The notes below the pieces were generated by a model, which did no database searches, was not told the origin of the DNA, and saw nothing but the letters and a program-made list of their open reading frames with translations. DNA of 64,000 bases from Schistosoma mansoni. Lineage: Eukaryota > Platyhelminthes > Trematoda > Strigeidida > Schistosomatidae. Below are positions 29,797 through 39,439 of this stretch, piece after piece. Location of the stretch: assembly GCF_000237925.1 (NCBI RefSeq), contig NW_017386160.1:1-64000 (forward strand), written 5' to 3'. The position numbers and the translations under genes were made by a program. Every line of letters starts with the position of its first letter. The stretch's first letter is position 1.

Positions 29797-30060
29797 GCAT
29801 GGTAAGCAAAGATGGAAAGTGGCTAGCAGTGGAATCCAGGACGCACGTTTCGTCCTATTTGGGACTCGTCAGCTGGATGTGCCTGCATCTCGGAGTTGAT
29901 GTTCACTCTGGAACTCGAACCCAGTAGCTTTCCGTCTTGTAAATTAAGACCATATTGAGGCAATATGCACATATGCCAATTAGAGACTGACCAGTTGCAA
30001 TCCTAACACATCGATGGGAAGATTCAAACAAACAATACTAAATGAATTGATATTCCATAA
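29797..30060 (-). mobile_element. SINE-2 (Sm-alpha-like) with intact hammerhead
   Basis: Minus-strand order: module GTATTGTTTGTTTGAATCTT, tRNA-like B box TGGGTTCGAGTTCC, GATGCAGGCACATCCAG, the hammerhead, then CACTGCTAGCCAC and the end TTTGCTTACCAT. This matches the published layout of schistosome Sm-alpha retroposons (Pol III head plus hammerhead). The A-box part is deleted. It lies on the same strand and about 400 bp downstream of the Penelope-like fragment. Confidence 0.85.
29834..29878 (-). ncRNA. Type-I hammerhead ribozyme, full consensus core
   Basis: Read on minus: stem I ATCCAG / CTGGAT (6 perfect pairs), core CTGACGA, stem II GTCC / GGAC with a 6-nt loop CAAATA, core GAAA, short stem III ACGTGCGT, cleavage triplet GTC. 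Every required core position is present. Known schistosome Sm-alpha hammerheads self-cleave; activity of this copy is inferred. Confidence 0.88.
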
Positions 30061-30463
30061 AATTGATCAGGTTTAAGGCAGAGTACATCATTAAAAATTA
30101 TAATATGTAAATTAAGGATTGTTTGTTTTATCAAATCAAATCTGTAATGTTGAAGCTGACGAATATGAAGAGTTGGCTCGAATCAATTTATAAGTGAAGT
30201 GAAATTGTGAGATAAATGATCAGATTAAATATGACCAATATGAAGTAAGATAGATAATCATGTAATTACAAATCAGGAATTACGTAGTGTGTGGAATAAT
30301 ACAAATTGGGCAAGAATTAGGAGATAAAGGTGGATGATGAATAAATATCTCAAAAAGGTTAGCAAGTGCAATAATAATGACAACGGTAAGATATGTGGAT
30401 AAGAAAAGTTTCGGATATAAAAATGAGCATTAATCAAATTACGCCACCGTATCGTAGAATTGA
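30061..30463. other. Penelope-like element 3' flank
   Basis: AT-rich DNA between the Penelope-like ORF end and SINE-2. No coding signal; may be the element's 3' UTR. Confidence 0.35.
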
Positions 30464-31145
30464 TTAACTAGTTGGGCCCAAAGTTGGCCAGGGTAAAAGG
30501 AGAGGCTGAACATATTTCTGTTGGATGCAAAGCTCTAACATTTCGGCCTGAATAGCAATTGCCCCAGCTGTCTGCAGGATTCCAAGTCTGACGGAATTAG
30601 GGAGATGGGTGTTAACACGGTATATCATTGTGAAGGATTTCTTCATGTTGGCTGTATGTCCCGTTTGAATTAAATGAGCTAACATGGAGCTGTTAACAGT
30701 TTTAACTACACCTTTGCTTAACTACACTGGGAGGTGCTCACGATCCCGAATATGCAAATTCCTAGAACATCAGCCAATATAACTTGCTCCGCAGGAGCAG
30801 TTGAATTGATAGCTACAGAGAGAAGTGGTCAGTCTAGATAATTTGGATGTGTGGAAAACATTAATTGTAGTTTGCTTGTATCAAAAGTTCTTTGGGTCGA
30901 TCTACGTAACTTGAGCCTTAGTATTTCACTAGGTGCATCACCTTTGAACTGTAAGCGTATATACAGAAGCATTTTACCCACAGTTGGTCATTCCTTATGC
31001 TCTCTTTTATTAACCGTATGTTTATTTACAGATTTCTCCGGATATCCATTTTCTTTCAGGGTTGTATGCAATCCCTTTGTTTCGTCTTCCACCGCATCTG
31101 GAGTGCATATGGTCTTGAAGTGTTAAAGTGTTAATGAGGTTCCTT
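30464..31145 (-). pseudogene. Penelope-like element ORF, C-terminal part with GIY-YIG
   Basis: The minus strand reads NGYPEKSVNKHTVNK, KMLLYIRLQFKGDAPSEIL, LQLMFSTHP, then FNCSCGASYIG (the GIY-YIG nuclease entry motif), HIRDREHLPV, SMLAHLIQTGHTANMKKSFT and the C-terminal CIQQKYVQPL. Such a C-terminal GIY-YIG region is diagnostic of Penelope-like elements. Stops occur after YIG and in the linker, and the RT domain is absent, so it is a 5'-truncated dead copy. The + strand frame here is a shadow. Confidence 0.85.
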
Positions 31146-31441
31146 TTGTACAGTATGGTAATAAAACTAAGAAAATGTGTATATTTGACCATCCAAGTAG
31201 TTTTTCTTGTTTATGTTTCTTCCTAATGAACCGTCCTTTCAGCTTGAAGATACCACCAGAATTGTAGTTTGACAACTATTAACCAGTAACATCTATAATC
31301 GAATCGTGACCCACTCAGTTAAAATCAGAGGTCAGAAGCGAAGACGTTGGAAAGATATATTTGATATATTATCAATATATCGAGGAGCGATTGGTCTAAT
31401 CTGGCTAGTGATCTTGGGAGATGTTTCCCACGCTGGGTCGT
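31146..31441. other. Possible LINE 3' fragment
   Basis: + strand reads RIVTHSVKIRGQKRRRWKD, which loosely resembles the end of LINE ORF2 proteins. Too short and broken to assign. Confidence 0.25.
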
Positions 31442-31576
31442 AACGTGATCTGGTGCGGATGCATGACCAAACGCCTTCAGCTAAAGAAGTCCACTAAAAC
31501 TAATGTGGTCAGCATCCAATGTCTAACACTTAAAAAGTTACTGATTTTAGGAAATTATTTACAGCTACTGATCACT
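31442..31576. repeat. Direct repeat outside the gypsy 3' LTR
   Basis: About 80% similar, same orientation, to 35768-35893 at the other end of the gypsy body (shared: GCATGACCAA.CG.CTTCAG, AATGTGGTCAG, AACACTTA). See the finding on duplicated flanks. Confidence 0.7.
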
Positions 31577-31581
31577 CCCCC

Positions 31582-31902
31582 TGTTAGTGGGATATAGATT
31601 AGATTAAGCATGTTTTATGCATGATGGTGTTGCTGCGCGCTGATTGGTTAATTTTAAACCGATCAGCCCGGGCATATTATTGCAGAAAAATCTATAAGCT
31701 TCTTATGTATATACTATAAATATAAGAACGATATTTAAACTATTGATTGCTGATTGCTGTTCAATTATCATTATTATTTTGAATACAATTTCATTCCTGT
31801 TCAACGTGTTCTGATTTTGGGGTCTTGTCGAGTGTCATCGTATAAGAATACTAAGCAATAGGAATAGCTGGGTCGTTTATATAGCAAAATACAAATATAG
31901 CA
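31582..31902 (-). mobile_element. Probable 3' LTR of the gypsy element
   Basis: 321 bp with TG...CA ends (minus strand: TGCTATATTTG ... CCCACTAACA). It lies 490 bp beyond the end of Pol in the same orientation. A purine-rich CTAGGGTGG sits just upstream, a possible polypurine tract. TATAAA-like sites occur on both strands, so orientation rests on position. The length is near that of the schistosome Boudicca LTR (328 bp, recalled). Confidence 0.6.
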
Positions 31903-32389
31903 CCACCCTAGTGACGTAGTGATGCCTCAGAAGTTTAAAACCAACGAGTTTGTCGTTGGTAAACACTCTTCTGATAGTTTGCTATGTTAAGCAGAGTCTG
32001 GTTTTCTTTCTTTAATATACGAACCATGAAATACAGAACAGTAATCATAAAGCAAAATGCAATCGAAAATCTCTGTTCTTTTTAGACTTTATCGTTCTTT
32101 TCCAGCCGTCCTGGAAAAGAAAAAAATAGAACTTGTGAGTGCATATCGAAATACACTCGTACTTACGTAAGGACACAAGGTAAGCGGAAAAAAAGGTAAA
32201 TAAACTAATACGCTTGCGATGGCTTAAAAGCAATTGAAAATTTTTTTTGTTTTCTTTTTACTAAAAAAATTGATACGCTTATTAGTAAAAAATTGTTTCA
32301 TTATTAGATTAAAAATATATAAATGAGCATATTACATTTTTTTAATAATAAATAATGATGCAAAGGAAATTCGAGATCAAGTTTGTGTC
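31903..32389 (-). other. Gypsy 3' untranslated region
   Basis: AT-rich, non-coding, between the Pol end and the LTR. Runs of T and A; nothing else recognised. Confidence 0.45.
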
Positions 32390-33719
32390 TTACGTGCAAT
32401 TGTCGTTTAAATGTTCTGGAAATCTTACCCTTCTTTCAGAACGCGTTGTCTTAAGTTTATTTTCCGACGTTGACGAAGTATCAAGGTGTGTGTTGGCTGT
32501 CATGTGGGGTACTACAAGTGCAGGAGCTGTATCGTTCGATTGTACTGAAGGAAAATCGACATGAACAGGATTTCCTTCTTAATACGCTGCTATGATTCGA
32601 TCGATACTGATGCTGTCGTTAGTGCCGTTCTTATCAACTATATAGTACTTAGGTTCACGTTGAATAAATTTGAAGGGTCCTTCGTATGCTGATTCGAGAG
32701 GTCGTCGATGTGAGTCTCGACGAACGAAAACATCAGTTGATCGCGGTCGAGTGTAAGTAGGTTTAACTGAACGCATTGCGTTTGTAAGCCTGCTCGTGTA
32801 GGAGTTCAGATCCATGTTCACTGAAGAAGACGAGGGATCCACGAATTCTCCTGAAAGTTAAAGTGTCGTTCCATGAACGAGATGAGATGTAGTGTATCCA
32901 ATGTCAGCTTTCACTGCATTGCGGATACTTAGTAAGGCGAGTGGAAGAGCGTCTGTCCACTGTGAAACCTTTGTTGCTGATAGTGAAGCTTTAAGTTGTC
33001 GATGAAAACGTTCTACCACACCGTTTACTTGTGGGTGGTGAGAGGTTGTCCGGAAGCAACTGATTCGTAATAGTGTTGTCAGACAACAGAAAATTCCAGA
33101 TTCGAACGGGCCTCTGTGTTCTGGTTGAAAAGCAGCCGAAATTCGCTACTCATCGTTCGACGAAATCGCGAGCCACTGTTTCAGCAGTAATGTCCTTAAC
33201 AGGTACTGCTTCTGGCCATCGATTGAAACGGTCCAAGCATGGTAAGAGGTATGAGTATCCGTTTGAATCGGATAAGGGTCCTACTAAACCCAGATAAACA
33301 TGGTCGAAACGAGCATCAGGGGTGTTGAAAGAGCCTAAGGGACATTTGCTGTGTCTTATGACCTTAGATTTTTGGCAACTTACACAGCAGCGTGTCCACC
33401 CCCTCACTTCTTTATTCACACCAGGCCAGCAAAAACGTTCGGCTATAAGCTTGTTGGATGCACAAACACCTGGATGAGAAAGGTTGTGCAACGTATTGAA
33501 GACGTTGCGTCGATAATGTCTTGGTACGATTGGGCGATCCCTGCCTGTAGATGTGTCACAAAGTAAGTTTTCTTTACCTGTTCCCATCTGCTTAATACGC
33601 AGTTTTAGAGTCGTCGATGATAACTCGTGCAGAAGATCAGGGTCTTCCTTTTGAAGCTGAGCGAGTTTAAGAAGGTCGATTCCTTGGAAGCTGTTCAAGG
33701 AACTAATACGAGACAAGGC
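32390..33719 (-). pseudogene. Gypsy integrase region
   Basis: The HHCC zinc finger is present (LHNLSHPG ... CCVSCQKSK). The first catalytic site reads HVYLGLVGPL where relatives have an Asp in place of the Gly. The second catalytic region (33070-33120) has lost bases around the GRQFESG equivalent. The third region NGVVERFHRQLKASL keeps its Glu. SIRNAVKADIGYTTSHLVHG and the C-terminal YEGPFKFIQREPKYYIVDK follow. Confidence 0.85.
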
Positions 33720-34610
33720 GTCTGCAACTACATTGTTTGCTCCAAAAATGTGTTGTATATCTGAAGTAAACTGCGAAATGTAGTCGAGTTGTCAAGACTC
33801 TCACGGTGAATACTTGTCTGAAGATGAACTTAAAGAGAAGGTAAGAGGTTTATGATCAGTTAAAAGTGTGAATTCTCTTCCTTCGATGGAATGTTGGAAA
33901 TGCTCTACAGCACAATACATAACTAGGAGTTCCCTCCTAAACGTGATACACCTTGATTAAGTGTCTAGCAACCGTCTCGAGAAAAATCTTAAAGGTTGCA
34001 ACGAGTTGTTGACCCCTTGTTGTGAGACTCCTCCGATTGATGAGTCGGATGCGTCCACTGCGATACTAATGGGCACTTGCGTGTCCTGATGAGCAAGCAG
34101 GGTTGCCTTAGCGATGTGTTCCTTAACTGTGGAGAATGCTTTACGGGCTGTGTTGACTAAACTAATTGATTTTGCATTTCCACGAAGAGGTCGGATGCCT
34201 TGAGTATCAAAAGTGTGTCCTAGGAAATCTAAGTAGTGGGATCCGATTCGGCATTTCTGAATGTTTACAGTAAAGCCATGCATTTGAAGTCGTTCGAACA
34301 CAATGTGCAGATGCTGAAGATGGAATTCTCTGTCCAGACTTGCTATTATGCAGCCATCAATATACGCACCTACGAAGTTGAGACTTCGAAAAACGTCATC
34401 TATGAACCTTTGGAAAATCCGGGCAGCATTTCTTAGGCCAAAAGGCATTCGCAAAGTTCATTGAGTTCAAAAAGAGTGATGATAGCCGTTTTTTGGAATA
34501 TAGTCAGTGGCTATATGTACTTGGTTGTAAGCTTTAATGAAGTCAATTTTCGAAAAGACAGTTTTACCTTTCAAGGTAGCTGTGGTGTTATAACGTATAG
34601 ATTTCTGGCC
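33720..34610 (-). pseudogene. Gypsy RT and RNase H region
   Basis: Reads KTVFSKIDFIKAYNQVHIA, a stop-bearing stretch, MPFGLRNAARIFQRFIDDVF, AYIDGCIIAS (YIDD altered), LDFLGHTFDTQGI, then RNase H SIAVDASDSSIGGVSQQG and FFSRRLLDT. The tail QFTSDIQHIFGANNVVADAL marks the RNase H end and the link to integrase. Confidence 0.88.
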
Positions 34611-34611
34611 T

Positions 34612-35024
34612 ATTAATATATATGTATATGTCCAATGATACAGAAAATACGTACGAGCAGTCTTGGGTGCTATTCGGTCCTTCCTATCTGCCTAGCCCAG
34701 CCGTTAAGTCCAAAACACAAATAACAGCCTCAGCAATATGAATCATTATTTACAAGCATACTGGGTTATATATACTAACCAAACAGACCACATATATCAA
34801 AAATAGAAAAATAAAATTTGTACAGTAATTGGCCAATGTGGCTGTAGCTAGGGGGAAAGTAATCAATAATAATAGTTCCAAGGTCAAAATAAAGGTTATG
34901 ATAAGAGGAACACGGAAACGATTAGGTCACTTATTTAACAACTATCCAATAGGAATAGGCGTATTACATTTGTCCATAAATGGACCTCAGATTTATGATT
35001 CGTAATTCGCCAGGGGATACAACA
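34612..35024 (-). mobile_element. LTR-like repeat family B, copy 3, nested in gypsy RT
   Basis: The minus strand begins TGTTGTATCCCC at 35024 and shares AGCCCAGCCGTTAAGTCCA and GGTCAAAATAAAG (+ strand) with the other copies. The part holding AATAAA at the far end is missing. It sits between the RT motif SDRYPLPHIHD (35,030-35,080) and KTVFSKIDF (34,560-34,610), so it split the RT domain. Confidence 0.7.
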
Positions 35025-35299
35025 TGTGGAATCATGAATGTGAGGCAACGGGTAACGATCGGAAATGGCATTTTCATTCAATCAACGATAATGTCCAGTT
35101 GGACGCCAATCATTGCTGTCCTTTTTGGGGACCATGTACAAAGGAGATGACCATGGGCAGTTTGACGGTCGAATGATTCTCAACTCTACCTAAGCTTTTC
35201 GGGAGCCAGTCGGCGTGCTTTCGAGAACACAAGTGGTTCTGTAGTCGTGATGTGATGTGTAACATTGCTGGTTACACATGGCGATTTCGGTCGCGGTTG

Positions 35300-35791
35300 T
35301 TATATCTCTGAGTACTTATCGAGTAACGATTGATATAATGGGTCTATCGTGTACCTAATTGTGACTGAGGATAATTTGCAGCCGGAAAAAGAAGTTACGC
35401 AAACAGATAATTTAGTGTTTCCGTCTACTAGCCTCCATTTGCGCATATCGATGAGCAGACTGAGGTGTTGAAGGAGGCCCATAGCAATGATTGGCATAGA
35501 AACATTTGCAACAACGAAGATTTAGTGAATGGGTCTGCGTAAACCAACGTTAAGGTAAGCGTACCCATTACCATATGTGGTGATCGGCTTTTCATTTGCC
35601 GTCTGTAAGTTTAGAACAGATCCATGAAGACTGTCGTTAGAACTTGCAAGAAGAACGCTGACTTCTGAGTCAGTATCGACGAGGTAGCAAACTTTGGTGA
35701 TCACATGTGTGATGTATAACAGACGGCTTTGTTCGCCGGAGACGTTGAGCACGGCGCCCCCACCGGTGATCTGATGAGGACGCATGACCAA
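35300..35791 (-). pseudogene. Gypsy aspartic protease region
   Basis: Reads SGEQSRLLYITHVITKVCYL then VDTDSEVSVL, where the active site is normally DTG(A/S). It continues LQTANEKPITTYGNG with a frame break near 35510, then MPIIAMGLLQHLSLLID, the region linking protease to RT. Confidence 0.82.
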
Positions 35792-35893
35792 GCGACTTCA
35801 GCCAGGTGAGTCCATCAAAGCTAATGTGGTCAGAATCCAGTGTCGAACACTTACAGAGCTATTGATTCTGTCGATTCATTTACCGCTACACAG
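35768..35893. repeat. Direct repeat at the 5' end of the gypsy body
   Basis: Partner of 31442-31576. On the minus strand it runs straight into the protease (GGTCATGCGTCCTCATCAGA then TCACCGG...), so gag and any 5' LTR are absent. Confidence 0.7.
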
Positions 35894-36081
35894 GTAACCA
35901 TCGTCTTCTCTAAGCATTAGTATTTTATATTTCTTATTTTTGACAGTGAAATTAACTTATTTTCTGTCTGATAATCTGATAGTTGCTGGTTCCGGGAACC
36001 ACAATCTTCTGAGACAAACGTATTCACTCTAATTTCAATTTAAAAAATTCACTTGCGGTTCGTGACGACTCTGTCATAATC

Positions 36082-36746
36082 ATGAACCTTATTGACAACC
36101 CCGACCTTCCTCTCAGTTTGCAGGACAAAAATGATAGGATGCTCTGGGGAGAATTAAACAAGAGGCTTGAACTCCCTAGAATAAAGCCTTTGACCGTCAC
36201 ACGGCTCACTCGGGTGAAGGACTCTAACCACCTAAACCACCCGAGGCTGCTTCGTGTGACACTTAAGAATGCTTCCGACGTAGAGGACGTCCTGCTAGCC
36301 AGTCACTTACTGAAGTCCGATGGGAACGTAAGAATACTGCCCAACATACCGTATTCTGAACGAAATCTCATCCGGAACATCCCTAAGGAATCTCGCCAGA
36401 CGTTTTTCCGTGGACGAAATATCATTGTGCAACTCAAGCAAACTCTGATATTCGGGAATGGAAATTCATCAAGCATTCCTTAAAACTGAAGAAAATATTG
36501 ACCCAACAGGTAATGCGACTAGCCAAGAGAGACGGAGACTCTAGGCCCCGGCTGTTGAAGATAACCTTCCCCTCCTCCCACATGGCGGCTGCAACTCTGG
36601 AAGCATTTCGTGCCAATAGACGTCGGTTGCCAACTGGCATCCATATGCATCCGGACAGGCCCCACGACAGCAGGATCAAGCACAAACGAAAGCTGGAGCT
36701 GACAATTCCACTCGTGGACTGTCTTTATCATAAAAAAAACGTGTAA
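36082..36746 (+). pseudogene. LINE ORF1-like region
   Basis: Reads IKPLTVTRLTRVKDSN, HPRLLRVTLKNASDVEDVLL, then after a frameshift near 36480 RDGDSRPRLLKITFPSSHMA and FRANRRRLPTGIHMHPDRPH. Two similar PRLL.(V/I)T units suggest a repeated nucleic-acid-binding fold as in CR1 ORF1 proteins. One frameshift splits them. Confidence 0.65.
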
Positions 36747-36886
36747 AGGACAGGGACTACCAACTCGGTAAATATCGTAAAGGTAGGCTACCTGTTCACT
36801 CACACACGGCTCATATAGACAAACAAGAAGAAGCTCACGCGTTCCAAATTGAAAGCATAAACTGCCTATACACGAACGCCGCGAGC

Positions 36887-37672
36887 TTGCCAAACAAAAT
36901 GGATGAGCTACGTAAGCTTAGCAACGCTAATGATGCCCATCTGATAGGAATATCCGAAACTTGGATAACGTCTCAGTTTACGGACCAAGAGTTAGCAATA
37001 ACTGGGATGTCTTTATTTCGCAACGACAGAAAAACAGGAATGGGGGGTGAGGTAGCACTATACATACGGTCATGCCTGGATGCGCACCAACTTCACAACC
37101 AAGAGTTTCACAATCTTGACGAGTCAGTATGGTGCTCAGTAAGATTATCTACCACCTCGAGGTGCCTAGTTGGGGTCGTTTACAGGAAGCCCACTGCCGA
37201 CATCGAATATGACAAACGTCTGCTAGAAGGATTAACTCGCTCTACGCGTCTCGGATTCTCTCATATCCTGATTCTAGGGGATTCCAATCTCCCTAGAATC
37301 AACTTCGTGGAACATACATACATTGGTGGTGCCAACTCTACTGAAGCTCTGTTCTTCAACCTTATCGGCGACCTGGGATTATTTGAAAATGTGAAGTCGG
37401 CAACCCGTTGGAGAAATAGTCAGACGCCGTTACGCTTAGACTGGGTATTCGAAAATGAAGAATTCCTAGTTGACGACCTCTCAATCGTGGCTCCCCTGGG
37501 GAAAAGTGACCACGCCATCTTATCATTCAGCTTTGTCAGCAAAACGGAGCTACGATATCCTACTAGCAACAAGCGCTGGAACTTCAAACGGTTGAATGTG
37601 TTAGCTTTACAGGACTATCTACAACAGGTGGATTGGGATGTTCACCCTCAAATTGAAGTGGATGCTCATTGA
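36887..37672 (+). pseudogene. LINE apurinic-type endonuclease domain
   Basis: Seen: HLIGISETWI (catalytic Glu), GGEVALYIRS, CLVGVVYRKP, ILILGDSNLPRINF (GD.N), RLDWVF and PLGKSDHAILSF (SDH). The catalytic motifs are intact within one open frame of 261 codons, the best kept part of this element. Confidence 0.88.
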
Positions 37673-37723
37673 GATTTTTTACTGCACACGATCTTATGTG
37701 ATACTGAGCATTCAGTTCCTAAA

Positions 37724-38972
37724 ATGGTCCCAAAAAGCTACAAGCAACCTGCAATCATCAAGAACCGCACTCGTCGTTTGCTAAGCCGCAAAAGGCACTG
37801 TTGGGCTGAATATAAACAAACTGATAACAACGGCGCGTACAGGCAATACAAACATATAAGGAACATATGCATAAAGGCAATAAGAGAAGACAGGCTTCAG
37901 TTCCACACCAAGCTTATCGATAGATTCGTCTCCAATCCGAAAAGCTTGTTCAGTTATGCAGCTTCTCTTTGACAAGGCAAAACTGCAGTTTCCCAAATGC
38001 TTAGTCCTAATGGCCCGACCAACAACGACAGTGATGCCGCTAACCTTTTGGCTGAACAATACTCCCGGACATTCCAGCTGACCCACATAGACCATACTGA
38101 CGAAAGCTTCACCTGCACCTCTACAGGACTTTCCGAAGTGGACCTGAGTGCTGACCTGGTGCTCCGTAAACTGCAGAACCTAAGAAAAGACACTTCTTCT
38201 GGTCCGGACATGGTTCATTCCGCTGTATTGAGGGAAGCAGCTTCAATCCTGGCGACACCACTTAGCGTGATGTTTGCACACTCGCTAAGCAGAGGCAAAC
38301 TACCGGAAATATGGAAGCTGGCCCACATCACACCAATTTTCAAAGGAGGTCGACGCAGTGAACCCTCAAACTACAGACCAGTGGCCCTTCTCTCCATACC
38401 TTCAAAAATTATGGAATCCCTAGTATTCGACGGCCTCTCAAGCAAACCTTGCACCGGTAACATTGAAGCGCATTTTTGACCAGTTTGACGGTAGAACCTT
38501 CCATATAATCTTCGACAGTTTTATTCGTCCCCACTTAGAGTACGGAAACATAGTATTTCCTCCCTCCCTCCAAAAGGATAAGGACACTGAAACGTATCCA
38601 ACGGCGAGCCACGAAGTCAGTTCGAGGACTCAAATTCAAAGCTTACGAAGAGCGCCCCAATTACTTAACCTTTACCCGTTACAGTATAGGCGTCTTAGAG
38701 GTGACCTTCTTACGGCTTACAGTATCCTTAACACTTCTGGTCATCCCCTTAAACATCTTCTTAAGCTTAGTCACAACACTAACCTAAGAGGTAACACCCA
38801 GAAATTGGAGACCCTACATAGCAGAACAGAGTGCAGACACAACTTCTACTCCGTTAGAGTTGTCAAGTGCTGGAACTCGCTGCCGACTGAGCTAGTCCAA
38901 GCGACCTCCCAGGAGTCCTTTAAGAGGAAACTTGACTTATTCTTAAGGACTAAGGATAACATATTATTATGA
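37724..38972 (+). pseudogene. LINE reverse transcriptase, core deleted
   Basis: Reads LRKLQNLRKDTSSGPDMVHS, LPEIWKLAHITPIFKGG, SNYRPVALLSIPSKIMESLV (RT motifs 0-2), then a join at about 38440-38465 to FDSFIRPHLEYGN and the C-terminal region ending CWNSLPTEL...SFKRKLDLFL. The segment with the catalytic Asp pair is absent, and small frameshifts mark 38590-38640. Confidence 0.88.
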
Positions 38973-39335
38973 TTTACCAAATTCTTTTTTTCCTCTATTA
39001 TCGTTCATATACCTAGGTTCTTACCTGGAGGTATTGGTGATCCACTGCTACTAGACACGGAAGCTCCGTTAAGCGAAAGCTTCTTCTATTCCGTCCTCAA
39101 CCATTTGAACCATTTGAACTAACAAAATGAGTTGGATGAATGAAGTTCAGTGGCTAATCTGTCTTCGATAAAACTTTAATGAGGACATGAAAATAACTAA
39201 GTCAACATGAAGTGAGTGCAAAGAAGCCAGTTGGTTGATGTCAGGCAGACACAAAATTTTTCTATATCGGGTGTGTTTTAATTCACAATTTTCCAATGAG
39301 CACCATATAAACAGAGTGATGAAAATTCAAATTGC

Positions 39336-39439
39336 ATGTCGAAAAACACAAGTCGGAGTAAGGCGGAAAAGGGGAAGAATATCAATACATCTTTAATCGT
39401 TCAAGATGTGATCCCTGGGAAAGCTTCGGAATCCGAATG
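39336..39439 (+). CDS. C2orf81-like exon 1
   Basis: ATG at 39336, the first in frame. Ends GAATG before GTTTGC, phase 2. A 31-nt intron follows. Confidence 0.78.

Larger units (their letters stand above)
32390..35791 (-). pseudogene. Ty3/gypsy retrotransposon Pol, decayed
   Basis: Protease, RT, RNase H and integrase follow in the normal order on the minus strand, split by frameshifts, stops and an inserted LTR. Gag is missing. All three enzymes have active-site substitutions (protease DTG to DTD; RT YIDD to YIDG; integrase first Asp to Gly). A premature TAA at 32579-32581 falls in the integrase tail, and homologous codons (FPSVQSNDTAPAL, TTRSERRVRFPEHL) continue to 32390. Type resembles schistosome Boudicca/Saci-like gypsy elements (inference). 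Confidence 0.88.
36020..39122 (+). mobile_element. CR1-like LINE (Perere/SR3 type), internally deleted
   Basis: In order: ORF1-like region (36082-36746), AP-type endonuclease (36887-37672), start of RT (37997-38440), an abrupt junction, the end of ORF2 (38463-38972), a 3' UTR and a terminal 9-bp repeat (CCATTTGAA, 39104-39120). Clade assigned from motifs. The RT palm with its catalytic Asp pair is deleted, so it cannot move by itself. Confidence 0.85.

Noticed and set aside
30851-31126. 91-codon + strand frame
   Set aside because: Antisense of the Penelope-like ORF, which reads well on the minus strand.
36434-36893. Minus-strand frames of 83 and 124 codons
   Set aside because: Antisense of the LINE ORF1 region; likewise 37781-38211.
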